Of a DNA stretch of 64,000 nt, positions 58,320 through 64,000 are shown piece after piece. The position numbers were made by a program, and so were the translations under genes. The DNA is taken from contig NZ_JBNATX010000001.1 of the NCBI RefSeq assembly GCF_049701115.1, forward strand, positions 182,165-246,164, read 5' to 3'. The notes beneath the pieces were generated by a model. It made no database searches and had not been told where the DNA came from. It saw only the letters and a list, made by a program, of their open reading frames with translations. Within the stretch, counting starts at the first letter, position 1. Every line of letters starts with the position of its first letter. The DNA is from Thermoanaerobacter sp049701115. Lineage in GTDB: Bacteria; Bacillota; Thermoanaerobacteria; Thermoanaerobacterales; Thermoanaerobacteraceae.

Positions 58320-60507
58320 TTTCCATTTCCCTTCTCCTTTTAACTAAAAAGCTCGCTACCTGATTTCCTTTTGTGCCCCTGCCAAATCCAGCATCAAATC
58401 CTACGCTTTTAGCCAAATCATTTGTAATCTGCGTTCCTCCCCCTACCAGTATCACTCTGTCTCTTATGCCCTTTTCTACACACAGGTCGTGTACCTTTTT
58501 CATGTTTTTGATGTGCACATCGTCATGCGTTATTATGGTGCTCACCAAAATAGCATCAGCGTTTTCTTCTATTGCCGCATCTACAAGCTTTTCTACAGGA
58601 ACCGAGGTACCCAAGTATACCACTTTTATGCCGTATTTCTCAATTCCCCCGTGCTTTATATCCAGGATTTCCCTCAAACCGACAGAGTGCTCGTCATTTC
58701 CTACTGTTGCCGCTACAACCTTCATTGGTTTTCTCTTTATGTCTTCTTCTATCTCCTCATCTGAAAGTATCTTCTCCTCAGGCGGAATCACCAACTCATT
58801 CTTATCAATGGCAAACTGAACACGACCCCTTATTTCCACATATGTCCCTTCAGCAGGGTGCATTGGAAGCTTACTTAAAACTGCTATATCAGTAAGCCCT
58901 AATTTTTCAGCGTATTTAATAGCAGCATATTCTGCAGTCCTCTCATCCACAGGCAAGAAGAGGTTCATGCTTATTATGCCATCTCCAGCCCATTCAACTT
59001 CCGGTTTTATCTTGTCCCCTTTTCTGTATTCGTAAGTCTCTTTTAACCTATTGTGCACATTGTCAGTTTCGTCCAGTTCGTCTATATATTGAATTTTCTC
59101 TCTTTTACACAAAGTACATCCATCTATCAAATCACAAGGCTTGTTGAGGCCTTCCGGCAGGTTGTTGTACCCGAAATGAGAGCATACAGGGGCCATGTAG
59201 TCCTTATCTCTCTTATACACTGTGCCAGCTCCAATTCCTCCGTTTATACTCCTTAAAATGCCATCCCCATTTCTCTCAGGATAATAGCCAGAATCTACAA
59301 AAAATCCTGCTTCCACTGCTTTAAAATATCCACCGACTTCTAATATTTCCTCCATGAAAAGAATTGCTCTCATTTTGAGTTCCCTTACTTTTTTCCCTAA
59401 TTCCCCGTCAAAATTGAGTTTCACCATTTCCTTAAGGCCATCCATTCCAATTAATGCCTGTTTGGCCGTATTTATAGCGTTTATATTGTTGTAATGCCAG
59501 GGAACGTTTCTTCCCTCATCGGGAGTAATTGTACTTTGGATGTCAGCAGATGTCAAGCGGGATATTAAAAGGTTTAAAACATGTGTAACTGTCGCCTCTC
59601 TCGTATCGTGTTCAATGTATTTGGTATTCATTTGCGCCCTTATCTTGTAATTTTTGAAAAGCTGCCTCAAAGCTACCGCATAGGGGAGGTCAAGTCTTAT
59701 ACAGGGTGCTGGCGGAGCATCTGGTGGTACACTAGATAAAGCTATGTTCTCAGGCTTCATCCCCACTTTCACAGAATACATGGTATTTATAGCGTGCTGC
59801 ACCAAAAGTTCTGGCATTACTTTCCATCCATATTTTGCAGTCGCATTTGCGTTGTGAGCTCCGTCAATTTGGAGCATGTCAGCATCTGCCATAATCTTTT
59901 TGGCGACTGCCGCATCCACAAAAGAGCGAACCATATTTACATTTCTATACAAAACATTATACTGTGGGTCCTGATGAGCGCCGTTTACTCCTTCTTCTGC
60001 GAACATTACAGCTATTTCAGGCCCTGCAATTCCACTGACATATGAATGGAAATTTATAGGTCTTCCTACTTCATCCTCAATCAAATCAAGAGCCTTTCGC
60101 GTTGCCCTAACTTGTTTGCGGGTAATTGGGACTCCTCCTACTCCTTCAGGAGTTCCTTCTATCAATCCATCAAAATGGCTCTGCCCCAAAGTCCTTATCA
60201 CCATTATGTGGTCTGCACCATGCCACGCAGCCATCCTCATTCGCCTTATGTCGTCTTCAAATCTTCCTGAAGCAATTTCAGTGGTTATCACACAGTCTGG
60301 TTGTGGGTCAATATTTCCAAAATGCTTTGCAGCAGGCAGTGGAATGCTGTTTTTTAAAGGCTCAGAGACCTGGTAATACTCAAAATCTCCGATTTTACGC
60401 CTTCCTACCCCTTCCCTCCAGTGCCATCCCCTTCTTCTGGGAACATACTTGTCAAGGTCTTTTAAAATCTCTTCTATGTCAATCTTTTTATTTGGCTCCA
60501 GTTTCAT
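58303..60507 (-). CDS. oraE: D-ornithine 4,5-aminomutase large subunit (B12/PLP)
   Basis: This 734-residue protein has a TIM-barrel domain with a PLP-binding region, then a C-terminal Rossmann B12 domain with the DxHxxG motif in GNDEHSVG (H607). The Schiff-base lysine is probably K618 in LDIKHGG. The 11-residue separation of the two equals that in the C. sticklandii enzyme (H618, K629). With OraS it converts D-ornithine to 2,4-diaminopentanoate. It overlaps oraS by 20 bases. Confidence 0.97.
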   Translation of the reverse strand: MKLEPNKKIDIEEILKDLDKYVPRRRGWHWREGVGRRKIGDFEYYQVSEPLKNSIPLPAAKHFGNIDPQPDCVITTEIASGRFEDDIRRMRMAAWHGADHIMVIRTLGQSHFDGLIEGTPEGVGGVPITRKQVRATRKALDLIEDEVGRPINFHSYVSGIAGPEIAVMFAEEGVNGAHQDPQYNVLYRNVNMVRSFVDAAVAKKIMADADMLQIDGAHNANATAKYGWKVMPELLVQHAINTMYSVKVGMKPENIALSSVPPDAPPAPCIRLDLPYAVALRQLFKNYKIRAQMNTKYIEHDTREATVTHVLNLLISRLTSADIQSTITPDEGRNVPWHYNNINAINTAKQALIGMDGLKEMVKLNFDGELGKKVRELKMRAILFMEEILEVGGYFKAVEAGFFVDSGYYPERNGDGILRSINGGIGAGTVYKRDKDYMAPVCSHFGYNNLPEGLNKPCDLIDGCTLCKREKIQYIDELDETDNVHNRLKETYEYRKGDKIKPEVEWAGDGIISMNLFLPVDERTAEYAAIKYAEKLGLTDIAVLSKLPMHPAEGTYVEIRGRVQFAIDKNELVIPPEEKILSDEEIEEDIKRKPMKVVAATVGNDEHSVGLREILDIKHGGIEKYGIKVVYLGTSVPVEKLVDAAIEENADAILVSTIITHDDVHIKNMKKVHDLCVEKGIRDRVILVGGGTQITNDLAKSVGFDAGFGRGTKGNQVASFLVKRRREMENEKDG

Positions 60508-60871
60508 TCGTCCTTACCTCCCTTGCAATCTCATCTAATACATCTATATACTGCCCATTTGCAAGGCCCCTCCCTGCCGTGAGATAGTCAGTTTTTGCTC
60601 TTTCTGCCACCTTGAGTACTATGTGCCCTGCTCCTTTCGGAAGAAGGCCTCTTTCCTCAATTCTATTGACAATCTCTTTGGCTTCAATGCTGGAAAATCC
60701 CATCCTCAAAAGTACAGACCTTTCAATAGAAGGAGAAGTGTGATAATAAGCAAGCTCAATCAAAGGATCCACAATTTTCTCCGCCAATTCCCAAAAATAA
60801 GCATCCAATTCCTCATCTGTCATGTGTTGAAGATGCTTACTTCTCACTTCAAAATCGTCTTCTCTCCTCAT
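60488..60871 (-). CDS. oraS: D-ornithine 4,5-aminomutase small subunit
   Basis: This 127-residue helical protein reads HLQHMTDEELDAYFWELAEK, LRMGFSSIEAKEIVNRIEE and LPKGAGHIVLKVAERA. The size and the features agree with OraS, the small subunit required for OraE activity. Translation coupling to both neighbours is implied by overlaps of 4 bases (ortB) and 20 bases (oraE). It has no independent catalytic motif. Confidence 0.95.
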   Translation of the reverse strand: MRREDDFEVRSKHLQHMTDEELDAYFWELAEKIVDPLIELAYYHTSPSIERSVLLRMGFSSIEAKEIVNRIEERGLLPKGAGHIVLKVAERAKTDYLTAGRGLANGQYIDVLDEIAREVRTNETGAK

Positions 60872-62277
60872 ACTAACCCTCCATTCTTTAATTCTTCAAT
60901 CGTCTCCCTCACAAAATCCTCATCAGACTTTGTATCCTCGGCTAAAAACTTTATATCTTCTTCATTTGGCATTCCAAAATGCTGGATGCAATTTCTAATG
61001 TAAGATTTCTTTAAATTATCAAGTTTGACTTCCCTCGCTTTGACCATCGAAGGATGTTCAGGAAGAATTATGTTTTTACCTGGCACTTCCTCATCAGGAT
61101 TCCCTACGAGCACCTTTATTCCATTTTGCTTAGCAAAAGTCAGCTGAGCAGTTGGGTTTTTACCTGCCCCAGTGTATTCTGTCTCCTGTACAACTATTAT
61201 CTGGTCATTTTCCATCTGCTGTGCCAGGCTAAAAGCTGCAGCTAGCGAGGTATTACCTGCAGGTCCTCTTTCTAACCCTTCTAACTGTGCAAGAAGTTCC
61301 GTCATGTAAAATACTTCTCCCTGCTTTACCAGATAATATCCGTCCATGTATCTTAACGGTCTTGCAGCATTTCTTGGAACATCTGCCCTATCCGGCCATG
61401 TTGCAAAAGGTATGCCAAAACCCGTATGCCCTGTGGTAAAGGACTTCCTGTTAAAATGAGTATCTGAAGCCATGTGTAGCCCCGTCAAATCAACGCTCAC
61501 TCCGTACACCTTCGTATCTAAAGCTCCTGCCTTTATAAGACCTCTTGCAGTACCTGTCAAGTTTCCTCCCCCTGCATGAGTCACAACCACTACATCAGGA
61601 AATTTGCCTGTTCTCTCTTTTACTTGATTTGCTATCTCATACCCTAACGTTTCAATACCTGCAATCCCAAAAGGCGTGTAAAGAGAAGCGTTAAAGTATC
61701 CTGTCTCCTCTAAAAGCATTAAGTTTACATAAAATAATTCCGGTCCAACTGTTAGCTGTACAACCTCTGCGCCAAAGGTCTCGCATTTTCTCCCTTTTTC
61801 TAGGATTTCCGGCTGACCTATACCTCTGCTGTCATATGCCTCTTGTACCACAATGCACTTTAGACCTTTCATTGCCGCTTGAGAGGCAACTGCCGCACCG
61901 TAATTTCCGCTTGTAGCCGCTATGACTCCTTTATAACCGTGCTTTTTCGCATGATACACAGAAACGCTAGCCCTTCTTTCCTTAAAACTTCCCGAAGGAT
62001 TGCAGGCTTCATCTTTAATAAAAATTCTGGCAGCTTTGCCTGTTGGTGATATTTTTCTTGCAAGCTCCGTCAGATTTTTTAATTCTATTAAAGGAGTATT
62101 ACCCACATTTGCTTCTCTTTGTATTTCAACTATCTCTTCTAAACTGTAACCTGTCTCTTTCATCATTCGCTCGTAATCAAAAGCAATACTGCCTGATTCA
62201 AATCTTTCATAGTCTATTCCTAGAGATTTTTTCATAATCTCATTTTTCCTCGCCATTATCTCCTTATACCTGCTCAT
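60868..62277 (-). CDS. ortB: 2-amino-4-oxopentanoate thiolase beta subunit
   Basis: The protein is 469 residues from the ATG at 62277, with GGCGGTG six bases upstream; another ATG lies five codons earlier. It has a fold type II PLP domain (threonine-synthase-like) with the PLP lysine in NPSGSFKERRAS and the phosphate loop ATSGNYGAAVA. A second Gly-rich loop is VTHAGGGNLTGTARG. With OrtA it cleaves 2-amino-4-oxopentanoate with CoA into acetyl-CoA and alanine. Confidence 0.95.
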   Translation of the reverse strand: MSRYKEIMARKNEIMKKSLGIDYERFESGSIAFDYERMMKETGYSLEEIVEIQREANVGNTPLIELKNLTELARKISPTGKAARIFIKDEACNPSGSFKERRASVSVYHAKKHGYKGVIAATSGNYGAAVASQAAMKGLKCIVVQEAYDSRGIGQPEILEKGRKCETFGAEVVQLTVGPELFYVNLMLLEETGYFNASLYTPFGIAGIETLGYEIANQVKERTGKFPDVVVVTHAGGGNLTGTARGLIKAGALDTKVYGVSVDLTGLHMASDTHFNRKSFTTGHTGFGIPFATWPDRADVPRNAARPLRYMDGYYLVKQGEVFYMTELLAQLEGLERGPAGNTSLAAAFSLAQQMENDQIIVVQETEYTGAGKNPTAQLTFAKQNGIKVLVGNPDEEVPGKNIILPEHPSMVKAREVKLDNLKKSYIRNCIQHFGMPNEEDIKFLAEDTKSDEDFVRETIEELKNGGLV

Positions 62278-62575
62278 TGTTTTCACCGCCATACAATATT
62301 TCTCTTGCCTTCATGCCAGCCTTTATAAGTTCCGGAACTGGATCTCCAAAGTCGTGAATGTGTCGCGGATTTTCTTCTACTAAAATTCCTTCTACCACTC
62401 TTCCTGTAAATGTTTTGATTTTCGCTTTTTGGCCAATTTCAGCATCTTCCATAAGTATGCCCTTCACCCACATGGTAAGAGGTGTCTTCTTAGTATCTTC
62501 TGGGATATTTTCAGCCCTCTCGTGGGGTTCAAGGACAATCTGCTTTATTTTGACCCAATCTCCCTTTTTAGCCAT
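62264..62575 (-). CDS. ortA: 2-amino-4-oxopentanoate thiolase alpha subunit
   Basis: This 103-residue small beta protein reads GDWVKIKQIVLEPHERAENI, TKKTPLTMWVKGIL and KTFTGRVVEGILVEENPRH. It matches the OrtA small subunit of the thiolase. It lies 3 bases after ord and overlaps the ortB start region, as expected for a stoichiometric complex. Confidence 0.94.
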   Translation of the reverse strand: MAKKGDWVKIKQIVLEPHERAENIPEDTKKTPLTMWVKGILMEDAEIGQKAKIKTFTGRVVEGILVEENPRHIHDFGDPVPELIKAGMKAREILYGGENNEQV

Positions 62576-62578
62576 ATT

Positions 62579-63619
62579 TTACTTCCTCCTTATCATATCC
62601 CTTGCATCTCCCATAATAGCTCTCGGAACGGGCAAATCAAGCATTGTGACAAGCCCTGGCTCTGCATTTATTACATGGGGTATCATGTTTACACAAATGG
62701 CTATGGTTCCAATCCCACCAGGGATTTCAGGCTTTATAGATAGTTTTATATTAGGCGTTCCCTTGATTTCTATGTAATCCCCTGTATCTACTCCTTCCTT
62801 TTCGGGCTGTATTTGTTGAGGATGTTCTAAAACTATTTTTACCTCTCCATCCACTTTGCCATAACCTATCTGACGACATCCAGCAACATATCCTGGTTCG
62901 ACTCTTGCATAAGGGGTTTCTCTGTGAGTTTTAGAAATTATTGGTTCTCTCACCTGCTCTATTTCTGATAATTCCCATCCTATGGCTTTGCTAATCATTG
63001 TAATCGATTCAGGAAAACCTATATGTCCGGCAACAGTACCCTTTCTAACTCCTTCTTCAAATTCCTCCGGAGTAAGCCCCACCCCTTGTTCCTCCATAAC
63101 TGCCCTACCAAAGGGAGATAAATCATTTATTCTGGAAGCGTTAATCGAATCAACTTCCATGCAAACTCCCGTTAAAGCTACTATCAAATAGTCCAGTACA
63201 AATCCAGGATTTATCCCTGTCCCCAACACTGTCACACCGTTTTCTTTTGCAAGCCTGTCAATTTCATCTGCCAGGTCAGGATGCTGAGCCCAAGGATATG
63301 CCATCTCCTCAGCGGTAGTTATAACATTTATACCGTTTTCAACAGCTTTTTTTATTAACGGAAAAACCTTTTCTACATATGAAGACGTTGCAATTAAAAC
63401 TACATCAGCACTCCCTTTTTTTATAACATCATCGGGATTTGAGGTAACGTATACGGGTTTAGAATTTGTACCTAAAAGCTCATTTAAATCTTTCCCGATT
63501 TTGTTAGGGTCAGTGTCAATAGCACCTACAATTTCCATTCCTTTTTTGGAAAGAATCATCTTTGCAATACCGCTTCCCATCGCTCCAAGGCCCCACACAA
63601 TCACTTTTATATTTTCCAT
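62579..63619 (-). CDS. ord: 2,4-diaminopentanoate dehydrogenase
   Basis: This 346-residue protein has an N-terminal Rossmann domain with VIVWGLGAMGSGIAKMIL and IVGAIDTDPNKIGKDL, then a dihydrodipicolinate-reductase-like C-terminal domain. A key segment is GTGINPGFVLDYLIVALTG. It oxidises 2,4-diaminopentanoate to 2-amino-4-oxopentanoate with NAD(P). The ATG at 63619 has GAGGTG upstream. It is the first gene of the ornithine operon, with the long non-coding region above it. Confidence 0.96.
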   Translation of the reverse strand: MENIKVIVWGLGAMGSGIAKMILSKKGMEIVGAIDTDPNKIGKDLNELLGTNSKPVYVTSNPDDVIKKGSADVVLIATSSYVEKVFPLIKKAVENGINVITTAEEMAYPWAQHPDLADEIDRLAKENGVTVLGTGINPGFVLDYLIVALTGVCMEVDSINASRINDLSPFGRAVMEEQGVGLTPEEFEEGVRKGTVAGHIGFPESITMISKAIGWELSEIEQVREPIISKTHRETPYARVEPGYVAGCRQIGYGKVDGEVKIVLEHPQQIQPEKEGVDTGDYIEIKGTPNIKLSIKPEIPGGIGTIAICVNMIPHVINAEPGLVTMLDLPVPRAIMGDARDMIRRK

Positions 63620-63700
63620 TCTATCACCTCAATAAAATTTTTCTTCTAATCTTATTGTATACATTTACTTTGCCTAAATAAAAGCCTTTCTAATAATCAA

Positions 63701-63744
63701 AAAACGGAGAAAACCAGAAAAAAATTTGGTTTTTCTCCGTTTTA
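63701..63744. terminator. Long inverted repeat, probable bidirectional terminator
   Basis: Near-perfect arms 63701-63716 and 63728-63744 (AAAACGGAGAAAA and its complement, with one unpaired base) have A/T-rich flanks on both sides. It lies about 80 bases upstream of ord and would isolate the operon from upstream transcription. Confidence 0.6.
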
Positions 63745-63833
63745 CTAAAGTATGCCTCAGTATGTTTCGATTTTCTAAATTTTTTGGAAACTTAAACAAT
63801 TCCCCTTATATTTATTCATCATCATAAAATTAA

Positions 63834-63856
63834 AAATCCTGCCGTAGGCAGGATTT
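63834..63856 (-). terminator. Intrinsic terminator of a gene beyond the right edge
   Basis: The 10-bp perfect stem 63847-63856 with 63834-63843 has a 3-base loop and is followed on the minus strand by a T-rich run. It would stop transcription entering from the right. Confidence 0.7.
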
Positions 63857-64000
63857 CAGTTTGTTGACAAAGAAAAATTTAAGCCCCTGTTTTCTTAGTA
63901 CCGAAAGCAGGGGCTGTATATATCTGGATAAAATTTTCTTTAAAACTCCAAATAATGGATAAAGTTTTGAAATGTCAAAGGGCCCTTTACCCTTCCTCCA

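Larger units (their letters stand above)
63620..64000. other. Non-coding region upstream of ord with three inverted repeats
   Basis: This 380-base AT-rich stretch carries three inverted repeats: 63701-63744 (AAAACGGAGAAAA arms), 63834-63856 (AAATCCTGCC/GGCAGGATTT, then a T-rich run on the minus strand) and 63882-63915 (AGCCCCTG/CAGGGGCT). The middle one is a good minus-strand terminator for a gene beyond the right edge. A weak -10 (TACAAT) lies near 63655. A 56-codon frame open to the right edge ends at 63830; its reality is uncertain. Confidence 0.5.

Noticed and set aside
60126..60587. Plus-strand open frame of 153 codons
   Set aside because: It lies opposite oraE and oraS, whose identities are secure; the frame is open only because of codon bias.
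1..64000. tRNA or rRNA genes, CRISPR arrays, insertion sequences, prophage
   Set aside because: I looked for cloverleaf ends, regularly spaced repeats, transposase motifs and phage genes and found none I could support.

Overview
The window looks like a low-GC, anaerobic, endospore-forming thermophile of the Thermoanaerobacter/Caldanaerobacter type. The basis is its gene content: Spo0A, SpoIVB, a complete spoIIIA operon, SigK, an OLE RNA, a Gram-positive type IV pilus cluster and an ornithine-fermentation cluster. The species assignment is inference. Every protein gene I can support lies on the minus strand, so transcription runs from high to low coordinates. I see no tRNA, rRNA, insertion sequence, prophage or CRISPR array.

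Layout, right to left in transcription order. (1) 63.6-55.9 kb: ord-ortA-ortB-oraS-oraE-reactivase-orr, a complete oxidative ornithine-degradation operon. (2) 55.8-46.2 kb: an Rrf2/IscR-type regulator and mnmA; a small protein and an AI-2E-type permease; alaS-ireB-ruvX; a DUF1292 protein; a Fur-family regulator, RNase J and QueT. (3) 46.1-40.8 kb: mltG-trmR-trhP (peptidoglycan and tRNA wobble-uridine modification), a class B PBP and an uninterrupted sigK. (4) 40.7-23.2 kb: yqeG-aroE, then pilB-pilT-pilC-pilA-pilD, four minor prepilins, comFB and pilM-pilN-pilO, then aroK, a TIM-barrel protein, proB-proA, aroQ, pepP, efp and a zinc-ribbon protein closed by a strong terminator. (5) 23.1-18.1 kb: spoIIIAA-AH. 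(6) 18.1-7.0 kb: asp23-nusB-folD-xseA-xseB-ispA, then a large structured RNA, then oapA-dxs-tlyA-nadK-argR-recN. (7) 6.9-1 kb: spoIVB, spo0A, and a membrane/envelope set of steA, a SteB/MctB-like protein, a GT2 glycosyltransferase, a divergent MraY-like transferase and a DUF3866 protein cut by the window edge.

The most striking element is the roughly 570-nt non-coding RNA at about 13331-13900. It has the hallmarks of OLE RNA: a GC-rich interior full of hairpins in an AT-rich genome, a perfect 12-bp helix closing its ends, and placement in the isoprenoid operon immediately before a small four-helix membrane protein that carries the OapA DxxxD motif. It appears to have its own sigma-A-type promoter and sits downstream of a weak terminator.

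Other points of interest are the steA/steB-recN-nadK-tlyA gene order, which resembles that around Mycobacterium Rv1694-Rv1698; a textbook sigma-H promoter before spo0A; a possible attenuator before alaS; and operator-like palindromes in the fur and rrf2 promoters. Several start codons were moved from the longest open frame to an internal codon with a better Shine-Dalgarno; each case is stated. Promoter, operator and terminator calls rest on reading by eye, with no computed score.
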